64,000 nt of DNA from Streptococcus thermophilus (GTDB lineage: Bacteria; Actinomycetota; Actinomycetes; Mycobacteriales; Mycobacteriaceae). The stretch's first letter is position 1, and the number at the start of each line of letters is the position of its first letter. The stretch is from NCBI GenBank assembly GCA_900618065.1, contig UYIL01000003.1, forward strand, positions 2,360,529 through 2,424,528, in the 5' to 3' direction. A program made the translations under genes and the position numbers. Shown piece by piece: positions 1-8,700 of this stretch. The notes below the pieces were generated by a model. It worked only from the letters and a program-made list of their open reading frames with translations, did no database searches and was not told the origin of the DNA.

Positions 1-510
1 ATGCCGGCAAGCCGTGCGCAACAGTTGAACCTGCACCCAATGGTGCACACCAATGAGGACGATTACGGCACTGCATTCTCTGTTTCCTGCGATGCGACTG
101 GCAACTACGGGGTCACCACAGGCATCTCAGCCTCCGATAGAGCGCAAACAGTCCGGCTCCTGGCTAGCGGAGGTACCGAGCATGATTTCCACCGCCCAGG
201 ACACGTCTTCCCGCTCATCGCTCGCGAAGGCGGAGTTCTCACCCGGGTAGGGCACACAGAAGCTGGCAGCGATCTGGCCGCAATGGCCGGTTTCTCACCA
301 GTTGGCGTCATCATCGAGATCCTCGGCGACGACGGTGAAATGCTTCGGCTCCCCCAACTCATCCCGTGGTGCAAAGAACGCGGGATCTCAATCTCAACCA
401 TCGAGCGCATGCGCGAATACCGGGAAGAGCAAACCCGCGCAGGTGTCCGAATCGACCAGAGGCCAGACGGAACTCCCATCGCCGCGACGTTGAAAGACTA
501 CGCACAGTGA
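1..510 (+). CDS. ribB: 3,4-dihydroxy-2-butanone 4-phosphate synthase (RibB), 5'-truncated by the window
   Basis: Riboflavin pathway enzyme that converts ribulose 5-phosphate to 3,4-dihydroxy-2-butanone 4-phosphate and formate in the cytosol. The visible 169 residues match the C-terminal three quarters of the DHBP synthase fold: GTAFSVSCDA, TTGISASDRAQT, HDFHRPGHVFPL and the HTEAGSDLAAMAG block, which carries substrate and metal-binding residues of the family. About 60 N-terminal residues, including the usual EDREN-type acidic loop, are missing, so the ATG at base 1 is internal and the gene begins upstream. No GTP cyclohydrolase II domain follows, because the frame stops soon after the DHBP domain; this is a stand-alone RibB rather than a RibBA fusion. 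It overlaps the next gene by a GTGA junction. Confidence 0.9.
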   Translation: MPASRAQQLNLHPMVHTNEDDYGTAFSVSCDATGNYGVTTGISASDRAQTVRLLASGGTEHDFHRPGHVFPLIAREGGVLTRVGHTEAGSDLAAMAGFSPVGVIIEILGDDGEMLRLPQLIPWCKERGISISTIERMREYREEQTRAGVRIDQRPDGTPIAATLKDYAQ

Positions 511-1748
511 AAAACTACAACTCAAGCATTCTTGGACAAACCGTACGTCGAGCGTCTACACCGCGAATCCATGACTTCGTCCTCAATCATCTCGGTTTCA
601 TCGAAGGCCTAGAAAATATCCCACGCACTGGGCCGGTCATTTTCGTTGCCAATCACTCCAGCTACATGGACCATTTTGTCACGAAGACCCTGGCCAACGC
701 CGTACGTAGCGGAGAAGAATGGTTCCCCACCAAAGCTGAGGCCTTCGAATCATTTCTGTCCCGAGTTTGGCACGAGTCCATGAACTGCTACCCAGTCGAT
801 CGTGATGCACCAGGAGAAGAAGTATTCCGGCGAGCGCAAGACGTTCTCGAAGACGGCGGCACTCTCGTTCTCTACCCCGAAGGAACGCGCAACGTAGGCG
901 CAGGCCTACTGCCCTTCAAATCCGGCGCGTTTCGCATGGCACTAGCCAATAACGCACCTGTCGTGCCCATCGGCATGACCGGACTCGCGGACGTTCTTCC
1001 GAAAGGCGCTTCTGTACCGCGGCGCCGGCTTTTCTCCGTATCCATCGGCGAACCGTTGGACCGACCCGAGGGAGGCGACGAACGTGAGAACGCCCGTTCC
1101 ATGCGGGACCAAGCGTTTGAGACGATCACCGAACTAATGAACCGGACCAAGAATCCCAGCGGCGCCGATCGCGGCTCCGCAGTGGACAACATGGTGCAGC
1201 TGGCGCAAACCATTGTGCAGGAGAACCTCACAGCTCAAGGATCTCTTCCCCCAGCCGTAGTTCGGCGGGTTGAACTTTTGTTGCGCATCGCCCGTAAAAC
1301 GTCCCGGCGAAACCTCAACCTTCCCATTCAGGAGACCCGGTTATCCGGTTTCAAAGCTCTCAACTCACGCACAACGGCTGGCACCGTCGCACGCGCCGCA
1401 ATCGTGAACCAGCGGGCTCTTCTACTCTCAGATCTAGGCGAATCAGATGACTTCTCCGCATACCTAGCCGGCAGAAGCGCTTTAACACTGCCACGCTGGC
1501 TCGGCGGAGGGCCAGATGTGGCGCGCATTCAGTTCGAGCGAGCCGTGTCCCGCGGAGGAAGAATGACCTCCCAATCTTACGTGGGGCTCGCAGAGTCGTT
1601 TCTTAAAACTGGAGACATCGACGCCGCAATTGAGGCGTACCGCCTCGCCGAGAGCAATATCCCCACCGATGATCCACGCGGCGACTTGCGTCGAGAGAAG
1701 ATCGCAGCTGCCGTGGCATGGGCAAAAACAGAATCGGAAAGCAACTAA
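507..1748 (+). CDS. 1-acyl-glycerol-3-phosphate acyltransferase-like protein (PlsC family) with C-terminal helical domain
   Basis: Probable membrane-associated acyltransferase of 413 residues. The N-terminal half carries the PlsC/LPLAT motifs: NHSSYMDH (HX4D catalytic motif) and LYPEGTRN. The last about 170 residues lie outside the PlsC domain and look helical and TPR-like, which makes the protein longer than a typical 200-260 residue PlsC. The start chosen is GTG 507, which overlaps the RibB stop (GTGA); the frame is open further upstream but that lies inside ribB. It is translationally coupled to ribB and followed 2 bases later by an MMPL exporter, so it may acylate a lipid handled by that exporter (inference). 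Exact acyl acceptor cannot be told from sequence. Confidence 0.8.
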   Translation: MKNYNSSILGQTVRRASTPRIHDFVLNHLGFIEGLENIPRTGPVIFVANHSSYMDHFVTKTLANAVRSGEEWFPTKAEAFESFLSRVWHESMNCYPVDRDAPGEEVFRRAQDVLEDGGTLVLYPEGTRNVGAGLLPFKSGAFRMALANNAPVVPIGMTGLADVLPKGASVPRRRLFSVSIGEPLDRPEGGDERENARSMRDQAFETITELMNRTKNPSGADRGSAVDNMVQLAQTIVQENLTAQGSLPPAVVRRVELLLRIARKTSRRNLNLPIQETRLSGFKALNSRTTAGTVARAAIVNQRALLLSDLGESDDFSAYLAGRSALTLPRWLGGGPDVARIQFERAVSRGGRMTSQSYVGLAESFLKTGDIDAAIEAYRLAESNIPTDDPRGDLRREKIAAAVAWAKTESESN

Positions 1749-1750
1749 TT

Positions 1751-3853
1751 ATGCCGATCCATCTAGTGCAGAAATACTCAAAACTCATTCTTGTCGTGTG
1801 GTTGCTAGCCTCCGCGCTCGGGGCAATAGGCGCACTCCAACTCAACGGCGCCGTGAAAGCGGGGGGCTTCAACGACGAGAACGGAACTTCTTTTGTCGGT
1901 CAAGAGGTCAATGAGCATGCCTTCGGCGATCCCGCGAACCAACTCACTGTCGTTCTGAACTCCGACAGCAGCATCCCTACAGAAGTACTGGACAAGGTAA
2001 CGGCGGGTATCCACACTCTGCCGGACATAGACTCGGTCACCGATGGGCGCACGGTTGGTTCATTGTCATCTGATTCAGGGCAAACCCACATCCTCCAGGT
2101 CGGGGTAGCGGCTGATAACACGACGACTCAGAACATGATTCCTGATCTCCGCGACAAAGTTGAGACCGTGTTGGCTGGGGAAGAAGTCAAAAGCCATGTG
2201 ACGGGGGCTCCCGCTTTGGACTACGACCTGAACATTCAGTCCCAGCAAGATGCCCTGCGCGCAGAGATCATCGCCTTCCCACTTCTCATTCTGGTTTTGC
2301 TGTTCATTTACCGAGCTGTCGGCCCCACGCTGGTCACACTCGTGGTCGCAGGCGCGTGCCTCGTTGGAACACAGGGCATCGGAACCCTGCTGGCTTCGTT
2401 CCTGGATGTCTCCAACATGTACATCACTGCGGCTTCGCTCATCGGCTTGGCCGTTTCTGTGGACTACTGCCTGTTCCTCATCGCGCGGTACAAGGAATTT
2501 CTAATCGCAGGAAACCGACCTGAGGAAGCATTACGTCAGGCCATAAACACCGCAGGGCATTCCATCCGCTTTGGTGGCTTGAGTGTCATTGCAGCTCTCT
2601 GCGCTCTGTTCATCGCCCGGAATATGGTCTTCAGCTCGATCGCAATGGCGGGTATTGTGGTCACATCCATCGCATTGTTGGCTTTATCAACGCTTGTGCC
2701 AGCTGCAATTGTTCTGCTTGGGGACCGATTCTTCTTCGGGAAGCTACCCGGGTACGAAAAGACACTGCGAGCTCCGGAGGATGATGAGGAAGCAACATCG
2801 ACGCTCCCGCTCAGATCACCTTTGCTTGCGTTCGTGATGATCTCCGTGCCATTGCTCGTTGCTGCGACCCCTCTAGCGAGCATCAACCTCCAGGTTCCCG
2901 TAGCGAGCTCGTCAATTCTCCCAGCAGGCATGGACTCGCGCGAAGGTATCGAGATTATCGAGTCCGAACTCAACGCCCGTGAGCTGTTTCCCACCATGGT
3001 TACCTTCGCTGGGACCGAAGGTCAGTCAGAACAAGAACTCGGCGCAGAGGTCGAGAAATTCCTTGAAGACATTGACGGGGTCCCAAACGTCGATCAGATC
3101 ATCGCACCGGGAACACCTGCGGAGCAGTATTCTCCTTACCCTTTGAGCGCCGAGACCGACGGGCGCTTCTACAAGAGGGTTGTCATCACCTCTACGGACT
3201 TGCCAGATTCCAATGCCGCCCATGAAATGGTCGCGGGCATCAAGACAACGGCAGAGAAGTATACCGGCACCTTCGTCTCAGGGGCCACGGCACAGGGCGA
3301 TGACTTTGATCGATTGGTCCAGAAGTCCATTCCCTGGATCGTGGGATTCGTCCTCCTGATTTCGCTGCTCCTCCTCGGGTGGGCTTTCCGGTCATGGCGA
3401 CTAGCCGCACTCGCGGTGGTCCTCAACGGTCTCGTTGTCTCCGCAGCGATGGGTTGCCTTTCCCTGCTGTGGAAGGCGGTGACCGGCGAGGCGATCAACA
3501 GCGTGACACCGATCGTGGTGTTCGCGATCGTATTTGGACTGAGTATGGACTATATGGTGTTGATGGCTTCGCGCATGAAAGAGCAATTCGCTTCGGGCTC
3601 AACCCATCGGAATGCCATCGCGGAGGGAGTCACTCACACATCCGGCCTCATCATCTCCGCCGCCATCATCATGATCGGAGTGTTCCTATCGTTCATGGTG
3701 GCCGAAATCAGCATCATCCGGGAGCTAGGCCTTGGGCTCGCCATGGCCGTCGCGTTGGACGCGCTCATAGTTCGACCCATCCTCCTGCCGGCAACACTTG
3801 CTTTGCTAGGTGAGAAGGTGTGGGGAAAACCCCAACCACTACGGTCTAACTAG
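1751..3853 (+). CDS. MMPL/RND-family lipid exporter
   Basis: Integral membrane exporter of 700 residues in the MMPL family (ActII-3/MmpL type), predicted to move a lipid or acylated molecule using the proton gradient. The topology is the usual duplicated one: one TM helix, a large extracytoplasmic domain, five helices, then the same again. The Asp-Tyr pairs of the proton relay are visible in VDYCLFLIARYKEF and MDYMVLMASRMKEQ. ATG 1751 was chosen because it lies 2 bases past the upstream stop with a GGAAAG ribosome site; an in-frame ATG at 1718 lies inside the acyltransferase gene. The adjacent acyltransferase suggests a paired make-and-export function. It is distinct from the MmpL3-like gene at 50842. 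Confidence 0.85.
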   Translation: MPIHLVQKYSKLILVVWLLASALGAIGALQLNGAVKAGGFNDENGTSFVGQEVNEHAFGDPANQLTVVLNSDSSIPTEVLDKVTAGIHTLPDIDSVTDGRTVGSLSSDSGQTHILQVGVAADNTTTQNMIPDLRDKVETVLAGEEVKSHVTGAPALDYDLNIQSQQDALRAEIIAFPLLILVLLFIYRAVGPTLVTLVVAGACLVGTQGIGTLLASFLDVSNMYITAASLIGLAVSVDYCLFLIARYKEFLIAGNRPEEALRQAINTAGHSIRFGGLSVIAALCALFIARNMVFSSIAMAGIVVTSIALLALSTLVPAAIVLLGDRFFFGKLPGYEKTLRAPEDDEEATSTLPLRSPLLAFVMISVPLLVAATPLASINLQVPVASSSILPAGMDSREGIEIIESELNARELFPTMVTFAGTEGQSEQELGAEVEKFLEDIDGVPNVDQIIAPGTPAEQYSPYPLSAETDGRFYKRVVITSTDLPDSNAAHEMVAGIKTTAEKYTGTFVSGATAQGDDFDRLVQKSIPWIVGFVLLISLLLLGWAFRSWRLAALAVVLNGLVVSAAMGCLSLLWKAVTGEAINSVTPIVVFAIVFGLSMDYMVLMASRMKEQFASGSTHRNAIAEGVTHTSGLIISAAIIMIGVFLSFMVAEISIIRELGLGLAMAVALDALIVRPILLPATLALLGEKVWGKPQPLRSN

Positions 3854-3967
3854 AAACGTAGTTCGCACGGTGCAGTGAATAGCAGTGAATAAGCGGTTGG
3901 ATGCGCAAAATCACTCCTGTGCGAACTTGCTCGCGTACGACAAAACTCGCCCCCCGTGGGGCCCGGT

Positions 3968-4660
3968 TCAGTCCGTGGGGTACCGCTGAGCCATGTTGGC
4001 CGCAAAGACCGCCGAGGTGATCGTGGCCGAGGCTTCGGCGCTGTTCGCCGCTTTGATCGCCAGCACGAGGTCGGGATCCGTGACCTGCGCAACCACATCC
4101 TCGACTACTTGCTTGACTTCGCCACGCCCCATTCCGCGCAGCTCGTCTTTGAGTAGGACACGGACGGCATCGTAGGCTTCGAGAAGCGCCACGAGCACAG
4201 CCTCCTGCAACGTCGGGGCTGCCTGACCGCGGAGGATCTGCTCGAGCCGGCCGCGAAGTTGCGCCTCAACCGACCCGTCGCTGGTGGGGAATTGATTCCG
4301 GCTGAAAATCCGGAAAGCGCCGTCTTTCTCCTCTAGGACCCCCTGGGCAACGAGACCCTGCGCGACGTCCTTCCGCTTCGCGAACCAGTCATCCGCGATG
4401 ATGTCGTAGGTAGACCTGTTGTTCCGCTTCTCAATCATCTCCACGCCGTGGCGCAGCACGGGGTGCTCCACCTGCGCCGATGGAACAGCAGCTGTGATCT
4501 CCGGATCGCGTAGCGTTCGGTCCGTGATGGTGACCAGCTGCCAACCGATGAGATCGGCCAGCAGTCCGCTGCGGAGAAGCATGTCGTTCCACAGCATTGA
4601 GGATTCGTGATTGCCTTTGTCGTTAGTGGAGAGAAGTAGTATTTGCTCCGAAATCAACAT
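3968..4660 (-). CDS. GPP34 (GOLPH3/Vps74-like) family phosphoprotein
   Basis: Protein of 230 residues matching the GPP34 family, bacterial relatives of the Golgi phosphoinositide-binding protein GOLPH3, which are frequent in actinobacteria and of mostly unknown role. Family features seen are the N-terminal LISEQILLLSTND segment, the GLLADLIGWQLVTI helix and the helix-rich remainder. The start is supported by a perfect TATAAT box (4667-4672) only 6 bases before the ATG, implying a leaderless transcript independent of the cys operon upstream. No signal peptide or TM helix is evident. It ends convergent with the MMPL gene. Confidence 0.8.
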   Translation of the reverse strand: MLISEQILLLSTNDKGNHESSMLWNDMLLRSGLLADLIGWQLVTITDRTLRDPEITAAVPSAQVEHPVLRHGVEMIEKRNNRSTYDIIADDWFAKRKDVAQGLVAQGVLEEKDGAFRIFSRNQFPTSDGSVEAQLRGRLEQILRGQAAPTLQEAVLVALLEAYDAVRVLLKDELRGMGRGEVKQVVEDVVAQVTDPDLVLAIKAANSAEASATITSAVFAANMAQRYPTD

Positions 4661-4666
4661 GACCTC

Positions 4667-4672
4667 ATTATA
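4667..4672 (-). promoter_or_regulatory. -10 box (TATAAT) of a leaderless GPP34 promoter
   Basis: On the minus strand TATAAT is followed by six bases and then the ATG at 4660. Spacing fits initiation at the A of the start codon. Confidence 0.6.
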
Positions 4673-4783
4673 TGAACATTCGGAGTTGGTCTGCCCGGCA
4701 AAATCTCCCCTGCATCATCGCAGTTTCCTGCGTGTTACCTCCGGATTCCCCGGGATGCGGAGCTGATCCCAAGTCCAGGCAGT

Positions 4784-5746
4784 TTACCGGGCGTGCGAGT
4801 CTGCCGGAGTCTCTGCCGCCTCGGCCGAACCCGACTCAGCGCCAATGGCTGCTTCCTTCTCATTAGCGGCGCGCCAGTTCGCGCGGTGACGCCTCCATCC
4901 GCGGATCGACAGTGCCACGCCGACAATCAACACGACCACGCGCACCACGATCAGCACGGTCGCCCCGACACCGAGGGCCTTGAGCACGACGGGCAGGTTG
5001 AGCATGACGATCAAGGTACCCACGATGCCGCCGAGGAGGATCGGGTTGAGCCTGGTCACCAGCCATGCGGCCAGCGGCGCAGCGATCACACCGCCGAGCA
5101 GCAGCGCGCCGACGGCAGAGAGGTGGGTGACCAGGTCATCCCACATTCCCAGCACGAAGCCGGCGGTCGCGGCCGCGGTGACGAAGAACTCCGCGGTGTT
5201 GACGGTACCGACAATGCGGCGCGGCTCGGAGCGGCCAGCCGACAGCAGCGTCGAGGTGGTGACGGGACCCCAGCCTCCGCCACCGGTGGCGTCGACAAAT
5301 CCGCCGAAAAGGCCCAGGGCGCCCAAGAACGGTTTTGAGTGCGGTGTCTCCGCAACCTGACGGCGGATCAGTCCGCGGGAGAAGCGGTAGATCAGGTTGA
5401 TGCCGATCGCGGCGAGGATGGCCGACATGATCGGCTTGGCGGCCTCGGTCGACAGGTTCGACAGAACAGTCGCGCCGGCAAAGGCCCCGATGGAGCCGGG
5501 GATGCCGATCGCGGCGACAACGCGCCAGTCCACGTTGCCGAATTTCCAGTGGCTGATTCCGGACACGAGCGTTGTGCCCAGCTCAGCTGTGTGCACCACC
5601 GCGGAGGCCTGCGCGGGTCCGAGGCCTGCGAGCATGATGAGGATCGTCGTCGAGGTGACGCCGAAGCCCATGCCCAGGCCGCCGTCCACAAGTTGGCCGG
5701 CCAAGCCGGCGATGGCGATGAGTATGAGCGTGATCATGCGGTTCAT
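4784..5746 (-). CDS. cysZ: Sulfite exporter TauE/SafE (TSUP) family permease, probable sulfate permease CysZ
   Basis: Integral membrane protein of 320 residues in the TSUP/TauE-SafE family. The typical N-terminal half is visible (GGLGMGFGVTSTTILIMLAGLGP, then HTAELGTTLVSGISHWKFGNVDW), and the second half repeats the motif (GFVDATGGGGWGP). It is the last gene of the cysIXHDNYZ operon; in C. glutamicum the gene at this position has been assigned to sulfate uptake, so sulfate import is more likely than export here. ATG 5746 has an AAGGA ribosome site. The C-terminus is polar and Ala/Glu-rich. Confidence 0.88.
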   Translation of the reverse strand: MNRMITLILIAIAGLAGQLVDGGLGMGFGVTSTTILIMLAGLGPAQASAVVHTAELGTTLVSGISHWKFGNVDWRVVAAIGIPGSIGAFAGATVLSNLSTEAAKPIMSAILAAIGINLIYRFSRGLIRRQVAETPHSKPFLGALGLFGGFVDATGGGGWGPVTTSTLLSAGRSEPRRIVGTVNTAEFFVTAAATAGFVLGMWDDLVTHLSAVGALLLGGVIAAPLAAWLVTRLNPILLGGIVGTLIVMLNLPVVLKALGVGATVLIVVRVVVLIVGVALSIRGWRRHRANWRAANEKEAAIGAESGSAEAAETPADSHAR

Positions 5747-5768
5747 GGTGGTTGTCCTTCTGCGAGAG

Positions 5769-6470
5769 TTACGCCCCTACCAGGGCGTTTGTGTGCGCGA
5801 GTGCGCGGCGGTAGCGCGAAGCCACGACGTGTGCGAGGTCCGCACCCAGCGGTGCGGATGTGGATCCGGGCCACATTCGAAACGCCCGGTCCAGGAGCAA
5901 CCCTTCAGTGACAAAAAGCGGGAGCAGATGCTTATCGACGCTTGCCAGCTCCCCTAGATCGCGCTTCCCGTGCCCCGTTGCGGGAACGGTCGTGACAGGA
6001 ATGCCGACGAGCTTTTCGACGTCTCCACCCAGCGCCTCCGTCTTCGCCGCCGCCTCCGTGTTGGAGGTGCCGACCGGGTACAGGATGATCTCCCGGATCG
6101 ACCGGCCGGATGCCGCGATATCGGTCACGGCTCGAGCGGCGAGGATGGCCGCGACATCACGACCTTGGCCCAGCCCCTCGGCGGGGATGAGGTCGAGGCC
6201 GGTGGCGGCGCGGGCTTCGGCGATCGCTTCGGGCACATCGTGCGTGGCGTGGAAGGCTGTGGTGAACAGGGTCGGTACGACAACGGCGCGGGTGTGGCCT
6301 TCGCGGGCAAGTTGCTGGGCAGCGGCGGTGAGGTCGGGAGTGTCGAACTCGAGGTGCGCATCCACGCCGACCACGCCCAGCTGAGCTGCGGCGGCAGCGG
6401 TCAGCGTGGCCACACCGGGGCGCGCGCCAGGGTGGCGCGATCCGTGCGAAAGCGTGATCAGTGCCGTCAT
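5769..6470 (-). CDS. cysY: Sirohydrochlorin ferrochelatase-like protein CysY (CbiX family)
   Basis: Protein of 233 residues in the CbiX/SirB chelatase family. Two CbiX-like modules can be seen: N-terminal TLSHGSRHPG with the conserved His, followed by LFTTAFHATHDVPEA, and a degenerate C-terminal module. The expected role is insertion of iron into sirohydrochlorin to make siroheme, the cofactor of the sulfite reductase CysI encoded at the head of this operon. It sits between cysN and cysZ with short gaps, as in C. glutamicum. The chelatase role is from family knowledge. Confidence 0.88.
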   Translation of the reverse strand: MTALITLSHGSRHPGARPGVATLTAAAAAQLGVVGVDAHLEFDTPDLTAAAQQLAREGHTRAVVVPTLFTTAFHATHDVPEAIAEARAATGLDLIPAEGLGQGRDVAAILAARAVTDIAASGRSIREIILYPVGTSNTEAAAKTEALGGDVEKLVGIPVTTVPATGHGKRDLGELASVDKHLLPLFVTEGLLLDRAFRMWPGSTSAPLGADLAHVVASRYRRALAHTNALVGA

Positions 6471-6475
6471 GACGT

Positions 6476-7798
6476 TTACCTCAACCGGGTTCCCACAAGC
6501 CCTGCGGCCAGCGTGTTGCCGGACGCCTGGTCAATGAGCAGGAAGTTGCCCACAGCACCGCGCGCCGCGTATTCCTCCACCGGAAGCTCCTGCGCCGTCT
6601 GGACGGTCACATGCGCGATGTCGTTCAGGCCGAAGGATTCTGGTGCGGTGTTATCCGAGTTGGAAGAAGCCGTGCCGTCGATGTCGATGACGCGGTCGAC
6701 GCTGGCAACGCGGGCACGGACCAGCGAGGTGCCGTAGCGCAGCTTCACAGCCTGGCCAGTGGCGACGTCCTTCTCTGTCAGGCCGACGACGGTGCCGTGG
6801 AACTCGCGGACGGGCTCGGGGTATCCGCCAGGGTTCTGCTGGTCGGGTGCGGTAGCACCGACCAGCAGGTCGCCGCGGGTGAGGTCGATGTCGTCGGCAA
6901 GGCGCAGGGCGACAGCGTCGCCAGCGTCAGCGGACTGCGCGCCGTCGAGGCCATCCGACGTGTCGATGTGCGTCACCGTCGTGGCGCGGCCGTTCGGCGC
7001 GACGACCTCGTCGCCGACCTTCACCGAACCGGAGTTCACGGTACCGGCGTAGGCGCGGTAGTCGGTCTCGTGCTCACGCAGGACGTACTGGATGTTGAAC
7101 CGGAACGGCAGGTCCAGCGCGCGGCCTGAGTGGACCGGAATGGTTTCCAGCAGCTCGAGCACGGTCGGGCCTTCGTACCAGGATGTCTCAGTGGAGCGCT
7201 CGGCAACGTTGGCTCCGAACTTCGCGGAGATCGGCACGGCGTGCGGGTCATCGATGCCCAGGGCGGCGCAGCGGGACTCGAACTCAGAACGGATCTCCTC
7301 GAAGACGTCCTGCGAGTAGTCGACCAGGTCGATCTTGTTCACGGCCAGGATGACTGTCTTCACGCCGAGCAGGCTCGCCACGGTGAGGTGGCGGATGGTT
7401 TGCGGTTTGATGCCGTTGCGGGCGTCGACAAGCAAAACGACGACCTGCGAGGTGGACATGCCCGTGACGGTGTTGCGCGTGTACTGCTCATGCCCCGGGG
7501 TGTCGGCGAGAATGAAGGTGCGCTGGTCGGTGGCGAAGTACCGGTAGGCGACGTCGATGGTGATGCCTTGTTCGCGCTCGGCGCGAAGGCCGTCGACAAG
7601 CAAGGAAAGGTCGAGGCCCTCGAAGCCGCGGTCGGCGGAGGTGCGTTCGACGCTGGCGAGCTGATCCGCCAGGACCGACTTCGTGTCGTGCAGGAGACGG
7701 CCGACGAAGGTGGATTTACCGTCGTCAACAGAGCCGGCCGTGCACAGGCGCAGGGTGGCGCGGTCCGCGAGGGCGGCGGTGGCAGTGGGCTGAGTCAT
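6476..7798 (-). CDS. cysN: Sulfate adenylyltransferase subunit 1 (GTPase subunit) CysN
   Basis: GTPase subunit of ATP sulfurylase, 440 residues, which couples GTP hydrolysis to formation of adenosine 5'-phosphosulfate (APS) together with CysD. EF-Tu-like G motifs are present: GSVDDGKST (P-loop), DTPGHEQYTRN and NKIDL. Two beta-barrel domains follow. There is no C-terminal APS kinase domain, so APS itself is the likely product passed to CysH. ATG 7798 overlaps the cysD stop codon by one base (TAATG), consistent with tight coupling. Confidence 0.95.
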   Translation of the reverse strand: MTQPTATAALADRATLRLCTAGSVDDGKSTFVGRLLHDTKSVLADQLASVERTSADRGFEGLDLSLLVDGLRAEREQGITIDVAYRYFATDQRTFILADTPGHEQYTRNTVTGMSTSQVVVLLVDARNGIKPQTIRHLTVASLLGVKTVILAVNKIDLVDYSQDVFEEIRSEFESRCAALGIDDPHAVPISAKFGANVAERSTETSWYEGPTVLELLETIPVHSGRALDLPFRFNIQYVLREHETDYRAYAGTVNSGSVKVGDEVVAPNGRATTVTHIDTSDGLDGAQSADAGDAVALRLADDIDLTRGDLLVGATAPDQQNPGGYPEPVREFHGTVVGLTEKDVATGQAVKLRYGTSLVRARVASVDRVIDIDGTASSNSDNTAPESFGLNDIAHVTVQTAQELPVEEYAARGAVGNFLLIDQASGNTLAAGLVGTRLR

Positions 7799-8700
7799 TA
7801 GAAGTAGCCCTCCTTCTTGCGGTCTTCCATGGCGGATTCGGACAGGCGGTCGTCGGCACGCGTGGCGCCGCGCTCGGTCAGGGTGGAGGCGGCGAGCTCG
7901 ACGAGCACCTCATCGATGGTGGTCGCGGTCGAATCGACCGCACCGGTGCAGCTCATGTCGCCGACAGTGCGGTAACGCACGCGGCGGGTCTCCACGGTCT
8001 CACCCTCGCGCGGGCCGCCCCACTCGCCGGCGGTGAGCCACATGCCGTCGCGGTTGAACACCTCGCGGTCGTGGGCGAAGTAAATCGCCGGCAGCTCGAT
8101 GTCGCGGGCGCCGATGTACTCCCAAACGTCGGCTTCCGTCCAGTTGGAGATGGGGAAGACGCGGATATTCTCGCCCGGAAGCTTCTCGCCGTTGTAGAGG
8201 CTCCACAGCTCGGGGCGCTGGCGGCGCGGATCCCAACCGCCGAAGGAGTCACGGACGGAGAAGACGCGCTCCTTGGCGCGGGCGCGCTCCTCGTCGCGGC
8301 GGGCGCCGCCGAGGACAGCGTCGTAACCGACCTCAGCGATGGTCTCCACTAGGGGCACGGTTTGCAGCGGGTTGCGGGTGCCGTCAGGACGCTCGACCAG
8401 GTCGCCGCGGTCAATCCAGTCCTGCACGTGCGCCACACGCAGGCGGGCTCCGGTTTTCGCGACTAGATCGTCCCGGAACTCAATGACCTCCGGGAAGTTG
8501 TGGCCGGTGTCCACATGCAGCAACTCGATCGGCATTGCGGCGGGCGCGAACGCACGGCGCGCCAGCTCGAAAACAACGCAGGAGTCCTTGCCTCCGGAGA
8601 ACAGCAGGCCGATCTTGTCGAATTGCCCTGCCACCTCACGCAGGATGTGAATCGACTCGTTCTCCAGATCCCGCAGGTGCGGGGAGAGTTCGTTAGCCAT
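7798..8700 (-). CDS. cysD: Sulfate adenylyltransferase subunit 2 CysD
   Basis: Catalytic subunit of ATP sulfurylase, 300 residues, of the PAPS reductase/ATP pyrophosphatase fold. The PP-loop is LLFSGGKDSCV, and DTGHNFPEV follows. The start is set at ATG 8700 (MANELSPHLRDLE), eight bases inside the cysH 3' end; the open frame continues 15 codons upstream but those codons lie within cysH and do not resemble the family. It forms a heterodimer with CysN encoded immediately downstream. Confidence 0.95.
   Translation of the reverse strand: MANELSPHLRDLENESIHILREVAGQFDKIGLLFSGGKDSCVVFELARRAFAPAAMPIELLHVDTGHNFPEVIEFRDDLVAKTGARLRVAHVQDWIDRGDLVERPDGTRNPLQTVPLVETIAEVGYDAVLGGARRDEERARAKERVFSVRDSFGGWDPRRQRPELWSLYNGEKLPGENIRVFPISNWTEADVWEYIGARDIELPAIYFAHDREVFNRDGMWLTAGEWGGPREGETVETRRVRYRTVGDMSCTGAVDSTATTIDEVLVELAASTLTERGATRADDRLSESAMEDRKKEGYF

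Noticed and set aside
1718..1750. Upstream ATG for the MMPL gene
   Set aside because: It lies inside the acyltransferase coding sequence; ATG 1751 follows the stop by 2 bases with a ribosome site.
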